Below, in pieces: positions 23,809 to 32,365 of a stretch of DNA of 55,198 nucleotides. The notes under the pieces are model-generated. The model was given only the letters and a program-made list of their open reading frames with translations. It had not been told where the DNA came from and ran no database searches. A program made the position numbers and the translations under genes. This DNA is from Planctomycetia bacterium (GTDB lineage: Bacteria > Planctomycetota > UBA1135 > UBA2386): positions 1 to 55,198 of the forward strand of contig SXPB01000123.1 in NCBI GenBank assembly GCA_005776475.1. Reading direction: 5' to 3'. Numbering within the stretch: the stretch's first letter is position 1; every line of letters starts with the position of its first letter.

Positions 23809-26569
23809 CGCGCGCCGCGGCCCCGTTCGCGGGTCGCTGGCGGCGTCGCTGTTGCTGTGGGTCGCGCACGCCGTGGCGGTCGGGTCGGCAAGTGCGCAAA
23901 CAACGCCGGGTGCGTCGCCAAACCCGCCCGCCACGCAGCCTGGGGCGGCGTCGACGGGGCAGGATCCGCAGGCACAAGGACAGGGACAGGGACAGGGACA
24001 GGGCGCGGGGCAGGACCCCGGCACCCGGATCGACGGCATCGGCAGCGTGCACTTCGACCGGTTGGTGGTCGCGATGGAAGGCAAGCCGGTCGCGTCGATC
24101 TCCATCGTGCGCGCCGACAAGTCCGGCGCTTCGGCGCAGAAGGTCGATGCCGCCACCGCCGAGTCCTACGGCCGTGCGCTGCTGACGCGGGTCGGCCAGC
24201 CGTTCGAAGCGCGCAAGGTCTCCGCCGACTGCAACAGTCTCTGGAGCGACCGGCGCCTCGTCGTGAACGGGTTCGCCGCGTTGGTCGACGGCGGGGTCGC
24301 GGTGACGTATGCGATCCAGTTCGCGGTCGACGTCTACGCCGACATCGAGTTCGAAGGGTTGAACGCGCTCGATCGCTTCACCGTCGATGGGTTGCTCGGC
24401 ATCGGTGTCGATCGCCAGGTGACCCGCACCGAAGCCGAGGCGATGCGCAAGGTCCTGCTCGCCCGCTATCGCCGCGACGGCTACGCGTTCGCGAGCGTGG
24501 CCATGGCGGAGAAGCCGTTGGACGACACTGCGGCCGCCACGGGCGAATCGGCAACCAGCCGGCCGCTGCGCACGTTGGTCTTCGTCGTCGATGAAGGCCC
24601 CAAGGTCACCGTCGGCACGATGACGTTCGTCGGCAACACGTCGTTCGCTGCGGACGCCGTGTTCGGCATGTTCGGCACCGGTTTCTACCTGGTGCGCGAC
24701 GCGCGCATCGATAGCGACCCGGCGCACGGACTCGTGTCCGGTGGCGCCTACAGCCGCGAAGTGCTCGAAGAGGACCTCGACCGGTTGCGCGTCTTCTATC
24801 GCGGGCGCGGCTTCCTCGACGCCACCGTCGATCTCGCCGACGTTCGCTTCGCGCCCAACCGGTCGATCGTCGATCTCACGCTCGTCGTCGTCGAAGGGCC
24901 GCGCTACCGCATCCGTTCGGTGCAGATCCAGCACGTCGATGGCGTGCCCGAGAAGCCGCTGGCGAGCCCGCCCCTGTATGCGCCGGACGAAGTGCAGAAG
25001 GAACTGAAGGTCGTTCCGGGCGAGTTCTACGACCACGACCGGCTGCAGCTCGACGTGCTGAAGATCACCGACTTCTACGGCAAGCGCGGGCATCCGCCGT
25101 CGACGTTCCCGGGCATGGCCGAGGTGCCGCAGGGCTGCCAGGTGTTCACGCCGCGCGAGACGTACGTCGGCGAAACGGAGGTGGACGTCACTTACCTGGT
25201 CAGCGAGGGCGTGCCGAAGCGCTTGCGCGACGTCGCGATCCGCGGCAACCGCTTCACCAAGGACCACGTGATCCGGCGCCGCTTCAAGCAGAAGCCCGGC
25301 GAACGCATCGACATGGTCGACGTGAAGCGTTCGCTGCGCCTGATCGAGCAGACGCGCTACTTCACCGATCCGACCACCTTCTCGCAGCCGCGGCTGCAGA
25401 TCGAGCCGGTGCCGGGCCAACCCGACCTCGTCAATCTCGGGCTCGACGTGCAGGACGGTTCCACCGGCCAGCTGCGCTGGGGCGTGGGCATCAGCACCGG
25501 CCAGGGCGTGCAGGGCACGGCGACGTTCAACAAGAGCAACTTCGACATCGGCAAGCCGCCGAGCAGCTGGAACCCGGTCACCGCGATCGGCGAGGTGCTC
25601 GACAACAAGGCGTTCCACGGTGCCGGCCAGAACCTCAACATGCTGCTGGCGCCGGGCACGAACGTCAGCCAGTTCAGCCTGAGCTTCGCCGATCCCGACG
25701 TGTTCATGCTGTTCGAGGACACGTGGGAATTGCGCGTGAGCGGCCGGCGCACCATCCGCCGCCTGCCGGACGGCTACACGCAAGACGTGCTCGGCGGCGA
25801 TCTGGGGCTGTCGCGCAACTTCACCGACAACGTCAACGTCGGCATCGCGTTCCGCCAGGACAGTGTCGAAGTCGACGACCTGGCTCCCGACGCGACGTCG
25901 CTCGCCTTCTCCGCCGAGGGCCAGACCGAACTGCGCGGCATGCGGGTCAGCGCCCGCTACCGCGATTACGACGATCCGGGCCGCCCGACTTCGGGGCTCG
26001 AGATCGGCATCTCCGGTGACCTGATCGGCGGACCGTTCGGTGGCGAGGAGAGCCTCACCAAACTGACGCACTCGGCGCACTACTACGTGCCGCTGGCCGA
26101 GAACGAGATGGGCCACCGCACGGTGCTGCATGTCGAGCAGTTCCTCGGCTTCGCCAACGAGTTCGGCGGCAGCGACGACGTGTTCTTGACCGAGCGCTTC
26201 TACATCGGCGGTGCCAACCTGCGCGGCTTCGACTACCGGCGCGCCGGTCCGAAGCAGTTCGGGCGGCCGATCGGCGGCGAAGCGTCGTGGACGTCGACGA
26301 TCGAACTGTACATGCCGTTGATCGCGACCCGGCTCGAAGGCGAAGTGCGCGACCGCGAGATCCTGCGTTGGCTCGTGTTCACCGATTTCGGCCTGCTCGG
26401 GCTCGACGACGACGACCGCACCTTCCGCGAGCTGCGCGCCAGCTCGGGCATCGGCCTGCGCATCGAGATCCCGTTCCTGGAGATTCCGATCGCGCTCGAT
26501 CTCGGTTGGCCCTGGCTCTACGAAGAGAGCGACGATCGCCGGCAGCTCTACTTCTCGATCAGCCGATGA
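23771..26569 (+). CDS. bamA: BamA/Omp85-type outer-membrane assembly protein
   Basis: About 932 residues. It should insert beta-barrel proteins into the outer membrane. A signal-like segment (VRGSLAASLLLWVAHAVAVG) and a Gln/Gly repeat lead to several POTRA-type repeats. Examples are YADIEFEGLNALDRFTVDGL, VTVGTMTFVGNTSFAADAVF, YRIRSVQIQHVDG, and RLRDVAIRGNRFTKDHVIRR. The C-terminal surface-antigen barrel includes the VRGF-like motif in GGANLRGFDYR. The protein ends YFSISR rather than in the usual aromatic residue. The start is unclear: no ATG or GTG lies between the dnaB stop and the signal sequence. In-frame candidates are TTG 23771, GTG 23732 and ATG 23681, all inside dnaB; TTG 23771 gives the shortest plausible signal peptide. 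Confidence 0.88.
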   Translation: MRTTPAGPNRCSDARRGPVRGSLAASLLLWVAHAVAVGSASAQTTPGASPNPPATQPGAASTGQDPQAQGQGQGQGQGAGQDPGTRIDGIGSVHFDRLVVAMEGKPVASISIVRADKSGASAQKVDAATAESYGRALLTRVGQPFEARKVSADCNSLWSDRRLVVNGFAALVDGGVAVTYAIQFAVDVYADIEFEGLNALDRFTVDGLLGIGVDRQVTRTEAEAMRKVLLARYRRDGYAFASVAMAEKPLDDTAAATGESATSRPLRTLVFVVDEGPKVTVGTMTFVGNTSFAADAVFGMFGTGFYLVRDARIDSDPAHGLVSGGAYSREVLEEDLDRLRVFYRGRGFLDATVDLADVRFAPNRSIVDLTLVVVEGPRYRIRSVQIQHVDGVPEKPLASPPLYAPDEVQKELKVVPGEFYDHDRLQLDVLKITDFYGKRGHPPSTFPGMAEVPQGCQVFTPRETYVGETEVDVTYLVSEGVPKRLRDVAIRGNRFTKDHVIRRRFKQKPGERIDMVDVKRSLRLIEQTRYFTDPTTFSQPRLQIEPVPGQPDLVNLGLDVQDGSTGQLRWGVGISTGQGVQGTATFNKSNFDIGKPPSSWNPVTAIGEVLDNKAFHGAGQNLNMLLAPGTNVSQFSLSFADPDVFMLFEDTWELRVSGRRTIRRLPDGYTQDVLGGDLGLSRNFTDNVNVGIAFRQDSVEVDDLAPDATSLAFSAEGQTELRGMRVSARYRDYDDPGRPTSGLEIGISGDLIGGPFGGEESLTKLTHSAHYYVPLAENEMGHRTVLHVEQFLGFANEFGGSDDVFLTERFYIGGANLRGFDYRRAGPKQFGRPIGGEASWTSTIELYMPLIATRLEGEVRDREILRWLVFTDFGLLGLDDDDRTFRELRASSGIGLRIEIPFLEIPIALDLGWPWLYEESDDRRQLYFSISR
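23975..24004 (+). repeat. Hexanucleotide tandem repeat inside the bamA-like gene
   Basis: About five copies of a CAGGGA-type 6-base unit (first copy CAAGGA, last CAGGGC) encode alternating Gln-Gly just after the signal peptide. Since units are multiples of three, copy-number change would vary linker length without a frameshift. Confidence 0.75.
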
Positions 26570-27129
26570 GCCGCGAGCCGTTCACCCGGTTGTCACGCGA
26601 AGTCCTCGTCGACAACGCGTGGCATCGTTACTGCCTCGATCGCTACGTGCACGCCGATGGCAGCGAAGGCGCGTACTACTACGTCGACATGGCGGGCAGC
26701 TGCACCGTGATCCCGTGGTTTCCCGACGGCACCACGATGCTGGTGCGGGTGCAGCGGTATCTGCTCGACTGCGACCTGTTCGAGTTCCCGACCGGCGGCT
26801 TGCAGCCCGGCGACGAGGTGAAGGCGATGGCGCAGACGGAGCTGCGCGAAGAGGGCGGGCTGGTGGCGTCGCGCTGGGACGCGCTCGGCCGGTTCGCGCC
26901 CTACAAGGGCGTCTCCAACGAGATCTGCCACGTGTTCCTCGCGCGTGGGCTGACCGCGGTGCCGCAGGAACCGGAGCCGAGCGAGAAGATCACGCTGCAT
27001 CGCATGCCGCTCGCCGAGGCGAGGCGTCGCCTGGTCGAACAGGAGCCGGCCGATGCGATGTCGCTGGCGGCGTTGGCGTTGCTCGACCGCTGGTGCGCCG
27101 GGCCTGGGGCCGGCCAGGGCGTCGGATGA
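26566..27129 (+). CDS. Nudix hydrolase (ADP-ribose/nucleoside-diphosphate-sugar type)
   Basis: The 187-residue cytosolic enzyme has a Nudix box, GLQPGDEVKAMAQTELREEGGL, split here as GLQPGDE / VKAMAQT / ELREEGGL. It fits G-x5-E-x7-xE-x-xEExG, but the first Arg of the consensus REUxEE is Thr. The metal-binding REEGG glutamates are kept. The layout, with LFEFPTGGLQPG before the box and a C-terminal helix that follows EKITLHRMPLAEA, resembles ADP-ribose pyrophosphatases. The ATG overlaps the bamA stop, and its own stop overlaps the LOG gene. A housecleaning role shared with LOG in nucleotide metabolism is inference. Confidence 0.87.
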   Translation: MSREPFTRLSREVLVDNAWHRYCLDRYVHADGSEGAYYYVDMAGSCTVIPWFPDGTTMLVRVQRYLLDCDLFEFPTGGLQPGDEVKAMAQTELREEGGLVASRWDALGRFAPYKGVSNEICHVFLARGLTAVPQEPEPSEKITLHRMPLAEARRRLVEQEPADAMSLAALALLDRWCAGPGAGQGVG

Positions 27130-27746
27130 GCGACGGGCCGTCGCAGACTGCTTCGCCGCGACCGTTCCGCGTCACGGTCTATGCCTCGTCGAGTGAACGC
27201 ATCGACCGCGTGTATCTCGACGCGGCCGAAGAACTCGGCGCCCGCATCGCCCGGGCCGGCTTCGACCTCGTGTGGGGCGGCGGCCGCTACGGCGCGATGG
27301 GGGCGGTGTCGCGCGGGGCCCGCGCCGCCGGTGGCCGCACGCTCGGCGTGATCCTGCAGCAGTTCATCGACAAGAACGTGCACTGCGAGGCGGCGCACGA
27401 GATGACGACCCTGCACGACATGCGTTCGCGCAAGCGCGGGCTCGACGAGCTGGGCGATGCCTTCGTCGCGGTGCCTGGCGGGCTCGGCACGTTGGAAGAA
27501 CTGCTCGAAGTGCTGTCGTTCAAGCAGCTCGGCTTCCACCACAAGCCCGTCGTGGTGTTGAACACGGCGGGTTACTGGCAGCCGCTGCTCGACATGTTCG
27601 AACGCGGCATCGAGCAGGGTTTCGTGCAGCCGTGGTTCCGTTCGATATGGACGGTCGCCGCGACTCCCGAGCAGGCGCTCGCGCAGCTCGCCGCGAGCAC
27701 TTCGGCACGCGGCCCGGTGGATCCGCGCGGCGGCGGCACCGGCTGA
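27126..27746 (+). CDS. LOG-family nucleoside 5'-monophosphate phosphoribohydrolase
   Basis: The 206-residue product belongs to the LOG/lysine decarboxylase-like family, whose members release a nucleobase and ribose 5-phosphate from AMP or cytokinin ribotides. It has a nucleotide-binding start (VTVYASSSERIDRVYLDAA), FDLVWGGGRYGAMGAVSRGA, the catalytic region MRSRKRGLDELGDAFVAV, and the signature PGGLGTLEELLEVL. Despite the old family name there is no lysine decarboxylase activity to expect. It is coupled to the Nudix gene by ATGA. It ends 6 bases from the convergent CBS gene, with no terminator between them. Confidence 0.9.
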   Translation: MSDGPSQTASPRPFRVTVYASSSERIDRVYLDAAEELGARIARAGFDLVWGGGRYGAMGAVSRGARAAGGRTLGVILQQFIDKNVHCEAAHEMTTLHDMRSRKRGLDELGDAFVAVPGGLGTLEELLEVLSFKQLGFHHKPVVVLNTAGYWQPLLDMFERGIEQGFVQPWFRSIWTVAATPEQALAQLAASTSARGPVDPRGGGTG

Positions 27747-27752
27747 CGGCGG

Positions 27753-28157
27753 TCACTGCGGCTGCAGGGCCCGCTTGAACACGTCGGACGTGCTCAGCAC
27801 GCCGAGCACCGCGGTGCCGTCGAGCACCGGCATGCGCCGCACGCCGCAGGAGCGCATCAAGTTGATGCAGTCGCGCAGGTTCGTCTGCGCCGGCACGCAG
27901 ATCGCGGGGCGCGTCATCACGTCGCCGACGCGCAGATGGTCGAGCACGGCGGGATCCTGGCTGCCGAGCAGGTTGACGATGTCCTTGCTGGTGACGATGC
28001 CCGGCAGGTCGCTCGGCTCGTCGCCCGCGACGAGCAACGCGCGAATGCCGTGCGCGGCCATGCGCTCGGCGGCGGCGCGCAGGTTCTCGGTGGCGGTCGT
28101 CCACTGCACGGTCTTGTTCATCACGTCACGAGCACGCAGGCGGTGGAGGTCGTTCAC
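27753..28157 (-). CDS. CBS-domain pair protein
   Basis: The 134-residue product consists of two CBS motifs in tandem and almost nothing else. The first is RARDVMNKTVQWTTATENL through GIVTSKDIVNLLG, the second is VGDVMTRPAICVPAQTNL through GVLSTSDVFKRAL. Stand-alone CBS pairs (Bateman modules) usually bind adenine nucleotides and regulate a partner. The start is GTG 28157, which overlaps the FapA-like stop (GTGA) and has GAGG about 10 bases upstream. Coupling to a DUF342 protein is unusual and may point to a joint function. Confidence 0.87.
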   Translation of the reverse strand: MNDLHRLRARDVMNKTVQWTTATENLRAAAERMAAHGIRALLVAGDEPSDLPGIVTSKDIVNLLGSQDPAVLDHLRVGDVMTRPAICVPAQTNLRDCINLMRSCGVRRMPVLDGTAVLGVLSTSDVFKRALQPQ

Positions 28158-29461
28158 GGCAGAGGTTCCTCGCAGATGGAATCGGTTGCAGCACACCAAC
28201 GGAAACGAACGTGCCGGCGCGCGGCAGTGACGGCGAGCACGCGCTCCCCGAACACCAGGTCGACGCCGGGGTGCACGATGTCGTCGATCTCGACGGTGGC
28301 CTCCGCGAGCAATTCGCGGCGGGCCTGTTGCAGGCGCAGGCGTTCGTCGAGGGCGGTGTCGGCGGCACGCAGGCCCGAACGCAGCGACTTCGTCGTCGGC
28401 CGATTGCCGTCGAGGCAGCGGGCGCTCCGGGCGACGACCTTCTGGTCGAGATTGGTGGCGCGCACCACGGCCGCTTCGCGATCGACGAGATCGGCCACCA
28501 CGAAGCGTGTGGCGGCGCCGATGTCGGTGCCGGCGCACCGCACTGCGATCGAGCCGCGCACGCGGGTCTCGCCGCCGAACACCGCGCCGCGTCCGGTGCG
28601 CGCGCTGAGGGCCTGGGCGAAGATGCGGCAGTGGGTGGCCTGGTCGCCGACGACGATACGGCCACCCGACTGCAACGTCGCCGAAGTGGCGTGGCGTAGG
28701 GTGAGGTCGCTGCCGGCCGTGATGCTCGCGTCGCGGCCCAGCACACCCTGGTCGACGTGCACGTTGCCACCGGCCGTGACCGTGCCGCCGAGCACGGAGC
28801 CGGTGACGTGCACATCACCATCGGCAATCGCACGGGCGTTGGGTGCGACGTCGCCGCGCACCTCGAGCGAGCCCTTGCTGTGCAGGTTGCCGCTGCGGCC
28901 ATCGACGTCGCCGGCATGCGTGAACAACGGCACGACGTCGAGCAGCCGGCCGTCGTCCAGCAGGACGCCGCCGCGGTTGGCGAGCAGACGATCGCCTTCG
29001 GTGGTGATGCCGGGGCCCAAGCGACGCGGGCTCGGTCGTCCCGGTTTCGGCGCGAGCACCTGGCCGAGCACGTTGCGTCCAGGTTCGCCCGGCGTCGCCG
29101 CCACCAGCTGGCCGATCTCCTGGCCGTTGCCGACCGGATGCAGGCAATGTCGCTCGCGCCAGTCGATGCTGCCATTGGCGCGCACTTCGCCGGGCCCGAG
29201 ACTACGCGGCGGCAATCCGGCCACGTGTCCGTCGTTGCCCGCGCGCGCGGGCGTGCCGCGGGCAACGACGACCTTGCCGACGTACTGGGGATCGGCGAGG
29301 CAGCGGGCCAGGTTGGCGAGCGTGGCTTCGTCGCGTCCATGCCTCACCTGGGCCGCGTCGAGTTCGCGGTCGAGGTCGGCCCGGGCGCCGAGCGGCCCCG
29401 CCGTGACCTCCACGGTCGCGGTGAGTCCGGCGTCACCGATCAGGATGCGGATGCGAGGCAC
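28154..29461 (-). CDS. FapA/DUF342-type polymer-forming beta-helix protein
   Basis: The 435-residue product matches the FapA (DUF342) family of cytosolic proteins with a right-handed beta-helix. After an N-terminal domain with GKVVVARGTPARAG, there is a repeat-rich core. It includes HAGDVDGRSGNLHSKGSLEV, ADGDVHVTGSVLGGTVTAGG, VHVDQGVLGRDASITAG, the switch LQSGGRIVVGDQATHCRIFA, and GRGAVFGGETRVRG. A helical C-terminus follows (RQARRELLAEATVEIDD region). The start is uncertain: GTG 29461 is used, 55 bases after the upstream gene's stop; an in-frame ATG at 29617 lies inside that gene. FapA proteins were named for flagellar assembly, and flagellin is encoded ~11 kb away. It is coupled to the CBS protein. 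Confidence 0.82.
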   Translation of the reverse strand: MPRIRILIGDAGLTATVEVTAGPLGARADLDRELDAAQVRHGRDEATLANLARCLADPQYVGKVVVARGTPARAGNDGHVAGLPPRSLGPGEVRANGSIDWRERHCLHPVGNGQEIGQLVAATPGEPGRNVLGQVLAPKPGRPSPRRLGPGITTEGDRLLANRGGVLLDDGRLLDVVPLFTHAGDVDGRSGNLHSKGSLEVRGDVAPNARAIADGDVHVTGSVLGGTVTAGGNVHVDQGVLGRDASITAGSDLTLRHATSATLQSGGRIVVGDQATHCRIFAQALSARTGRGAVFGGETRVRGSIAVRCAGTDIGAATRFVVADLVDREAAVVRATNLDQKVVARSARCLDGNRPTTKSLRSGLRAADTALDERLRLQQARRELLAEATVEIDDIVHPGVDLVFGERVLAVTAARRHVRFRWCAATDSICEEPLP

Positions 29462-29516
29462 GACCGGTTCATCGGTCGGGCCGCGGTCGTGTCCACATGC
29501 CGTTCTCGCCTGGACG

Positions 29517-31370
29517 TCAGAACACGCGCGCGATCGCCAGCTCCGACAACCAGGGAAAACCCGTAGTCGGCAGGCAAACCGCCTGCAGCCCGAGTTCGCG
29601 CCCCAGCAGGGCCACACCCGGGGCGGGGAGCGAACTGCGCAACGAGGGTCCGGAACTGGCGCCGAGCCACAGCAGCATCGCGCTCGACGGGGTCAGCCAG
29701 GCGTCGCCCAACGCCGGCACCAGCCAGGGGGCGGGGGCGGGATCGCCGATCGCTGCGAGGCCGAACGAGCCGGTCGGCATCGCCAGCACGAACGGCATGT
29801 CGGCGCGCGCCGATTGCAGTCGGCGAAACTCCGGAAACTGCGCGAGCCAGACCGCTCCCGGCAGGGCCGAGCCGGCGTGCAGCGCAGTCGTCGTCGTCAC
29901 CCGCACGCATTCACTGTTGCACGCGAGATCGAAGGTGGGACCGGGCAACGGCAGGCTGCTCCACTGTCCCGACTGGGCGCCGAACGTGAACGCGGTGGAG
30001 CCGTCGATGGCGACTGCCGCGGTGCGCCAGGCCTGAACCTGCACGGGCCCAGCGCCGCTGCGCGGTACCGACACCCAACGGTCGGTTCGCGCATCGAAGG
30101 CGTGCAGCAGCAGGGGCGCGATCGCTAGCACCGGCGCACTCGACTGGCCCGCCACGATCTGCAGCGGCGCTCCGGACAGGGGCACGAAGTGGCCGCGGCG
30201 CGGTGCGAAGGCGACGCACCCGGTCGGCGTCATCGCCACCGCACTCGTCGTCGCCAGCAGTGGATCGCCGCCCAGCACGTTCGGTGGGGCGGCGTGGAAG
30301 TCCCCGGTGAAGGCACTGAAGAAGAGCGGGCGGCCCGAACCCTGGTCGTGCACCCAGGCCACGACGCCCGCGGCGCCGCGATTGGGGCCGGCGTTGGTGA
30401 CCGTCACCGGGCGCCGCAGCAGCGCCGAGTACCCGTGCGTGCCGGCAGTGTCTTCCAACAGGGCGACGGCGGCGCCGGCGACGTGGTTGGCGCCGGGCAG
30501 GGCCAGGCGTTCGCTGAAGTCGCCGGTCACCGCCGAGTAGGCGGCGACACCGGACGGCGTGTCGAGCAGCACGAAGGTGTCCTGCAGCGCGCGCAGCCCG
30601 GTGGCGCCGGGCCCCTTGCGGTTGAACTCGCCGCGGATGGCGCTGTAGCCGAGCGATCGCGTCGGCGTGAACCACAGGCCGTGGTCGTCGCCGCGGACGA
30701 AGGTCGCCCCCGCCGGCAAGGTCGCACTGCGCCAGGTGCGGTGCGGCGCCGAGAACGCATGCACGATGCCGTTGTCAATCGCGAAGCCGGCGGTGCCGTC
30801 GGCATCGAGGTTCGCGGCCGTGACCGGCGTCGGCAGGTCGGTCCACGTCCCGGTGAAGGCATCGAGTCCGGTGCAGGTGTTGCCATCGGCGAGCAACGCC
30901 GTGTGCCGCAGCACCGACACACTCGCCGTGGCGCCGACCGCGCGCGTGTGCCACGTTCCGGTGAACGCGCTGAACGCATGCAGCGCGCCGCCGTCGCCGA
31001 CCAGCAGCAGCGAATCGTTGCGCGCGTTCGGCAGATTGCGCAGCACGGCCAGAGCCGACGTCGTCACCGCGGCAAAGCTGCCCGTCCACGCCGAGAATGC
31101 ATGCCAGGTGGGGCCGTCCTGCACGAGCAGGCAGTCGTTGTGCAGCCAGCTGGGCGCGCCCGACGCGACCGGCAGCGCCACGAACCGGCGCGTCACCGCC
31201 GAGAACACCTGCAGCTCGGTGGGGCCGCGGTGCACGACGAGTTTGCCCTGGCTGGCGACAGCTCCACCGGCAATGCCGCCGGGCACCGCCAGCGAAGCCC
31301 ATGCCGATGGGGCTTGCGCGACGACGGCAGTCGTGAGCAGCGACAGGCAAACGAGGAAGGGACGTGGCAT
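29517..31370 (-). CDS. Secreted repeat protein, beta-propeller-like, with shared C-terminal module
   Basis: The 617-residue product has a signal peptide (FLVCLSLLTTAVVAQ). It then has about a dozen degenerate repeats every ~40-50 residues around the consensus hhAFSAxTGxW. Examples are WHAFSAWTGSFAAV, LHAFSAFTGTWHTR, GLDAFTGTWTDLP, VAAYSAVTGDFSER, LFFSAFTGDFHAAP, LHAFDARTDRWVSVP. Alternating beta strands and this spacing suggest one or two beta-propellers, but I do not recognise the family. The last ~85 residues (SFGLAAIGDPAP to the end) match the C-terminal module of three other secreted proteins here. ATG 31370 is chosen because it directly precedes the signal peptide. Function unknown; an extracellular binding or structural role is likely. 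Confidence 0.8.
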   Translation of the reverse strand: MPRPFLVCLSLLTTAVVAQAPSAWASLAVPGGIAGGAVASQGKLVVHRGPTELQVFSAVTRRFVALPVASGAPSWLHNDCLLVQDGPTWHAFSAWTGSFAAVTTSALAVLRNLPNARNDSLLLVGDGGALHAFSAFTGTWHTRAVGATASVSVLRHTALLADGNTCTGLDAFTGTWTDLPTPVTAANLDADGTAGFAIDNGIVHAFSAPHRTWRSATLPAGATFVRGDDHGLWFTPTRSLGYSAIRGEFNRKGPGATGLRALQDTFVLLDTPSGVAAYSAVTGDFSERLALPGANHVAGAAVALLEDTAGTHGYSALLRRPVTVTNAGPNRGAAGVVAWVHDQGSGRPLFFSAFTGDFHAAPPNVLGGDPLLATTSAVAMTPTGCVAFAPRRGHFVPLSGAPLQIVAGQSSAPVLAIAPLLLHAFDARTDRWVSVPRSGAGPVQVQAWRTAAVAIDGSTAFTFGAQSGQWSSLPLPGPTFDLACNSECVRVTTTTALHAGSALPGAVWLAQFPEFRRLQSARADMPFVLAMPTGSFGLAAIGDPAPAPWLVPALGDAWLTPSSAMLLWLGASSGPSLRSSLPAPGVALLGRELGLQAVCLPTTGFPWLSELAIARVF

Positions 31371-31504
31371 CCGAGTGCGCCTTCGTAACGGCAAGAACCC
31401 ATGCCGGCGAGCCCCTCGCCGAGCCCGCGTGCGTTCTGACCGATTCGTGACGCCGGTGCCAAGGGCCGGCTGCCACTGACTCATCCCGGTTGCCGCAGCG
31501 GCCG
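31371..31504. promoter_or_regulatory. Divergent region between the repeat protein and the HDOD gene
   Basis: A 134-base gap with starts on both sides. It contains a 7-bp hairpin CGGCGAG-CCC-CTCGCCG (31405-31421), about 34 bases upstream of the minus-strand ATG. Promoter boxes could not be assigned. Confidence 0.4.
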
Positions 31505-32365
31505 ATGAACATCGCGATGGAGACCGCAACTTCGGACCTCTCGCGCGTCTTCGCCCGGCAGATCGCTGAGCGCAAGATCGAGCTTCCACCGCTCCCGGCG
31601 ACGGCAGCGGAAGTGATGTCGTTGTGCCAGCAGGAGACGACCGATGCCGCGAAATTGTCGGCGGTCATCCATCGCGACCAGACCATCGCGTCGAACGTGC
31701 TGCGGGTCGCCAACTCCGCGGCCTACACCGGCCAGGTGCCGTGCTCATCGCTGCAGCAGGCGGTCAGTCGCCTCGGGCTGCAGTTGATCACCGAGATCGC
31801 GATGGCCGTCTCGGTGCGCGGCCGCATGTTCGCCAACCCGAAGTGCGCCGAGATGCTGGCCGGCCTGTGGAAGCACTCGGTGCTCACCGGCTTCTACACG
31901 AAGGAAATCGCGCGCTTGCGGCGTCGCAACGTCGAGATCGCGTTCCTGTGCGGCCTGCTCCACGACGTCGGCAAGGCGGTGTTGCTCAACAACGTCGACA
32001 AGGTTGTCGGCCGCGCCGAAATGGCGCTGCCGGTGGCGTTGGTGCTCGAAGCCGTCGAGCAGCAGCACGTCGCGGCGGGCTTGTTGCTCGGCAAGGAATG
32101 GAAGCTGCCGGAACAGATCGTCGAAGCGGTCCAGTTCCACCATGACACCGCCAACGCCCGTCGCTTCGCCGACATGGCGATGACGGTGTGTCTTGCCGAT
32201 GCGCTCGCGCAGTGGGTCCTGCCTACCATGCTCGAAGCCGCACCGACCGAAGAGCAGTTGCGCCAGCACCCGGCGCTGGTCGGCCTCAACATCTATCCGG
32301 AGCAGCTCGACGCCCTGCTGAAGATGAAGGAACGGGCGATGACGGTGACGGAGGGCATGCAATGA
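31505..32365 (+). CDS. HDOD-domain signalling protein
   Basis: The 286-residue product is an HDOD protein: LPPLPATAAEVMSLC marks the start of the domain, followed by LSAVIHRDQTIASNVLRVAN and SLQQAVSRLGLQLITE. The HD-like motif GLLHDVGKAVLLN is intact, unlike most HDOD proteins in which the HD pair is lost. Such proteins act in signal relay and stress or motility control, generally without known catalysis. It is cytosolic. ATG 31505 is preferred to TTG 31490. The stop overlaps the start of the transhydrogenase gene (ATGA), so the two are coupled. Confidence 0.88.
   Translation: MNIAMETATSDLSRVFARQIAERKIELPPLPATAAEVMSLCQQETTDAAKLSAVIHRDQTIASNVLRVANSAAYTGQVPCSSLQQAVSRLGLQLITEIAMAVSVRGRMFANPKCAEMLAGLWKHSVLTGFYTKEIARLRRRNVEIAFLCGLLHDVGKAVLLNNVDKVVGRAEMALPVALVLEAVEQQHVAAGLLLGKEWKLPEQIVEAVQFHHDTANARRFADMAMTVCLADALAQWVLPTMLEAAPTEEQLRQHPALVGLNIYPEQLDALLKMKERAMTVTEGMQ

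Noticed and set aside
27126-27746. Lysine decarboxylase function for the LOG protein
   Set aside because: The PGGLGTLEE signature is that of phosphoribohydrolases; the older name is a misannotation of the family.
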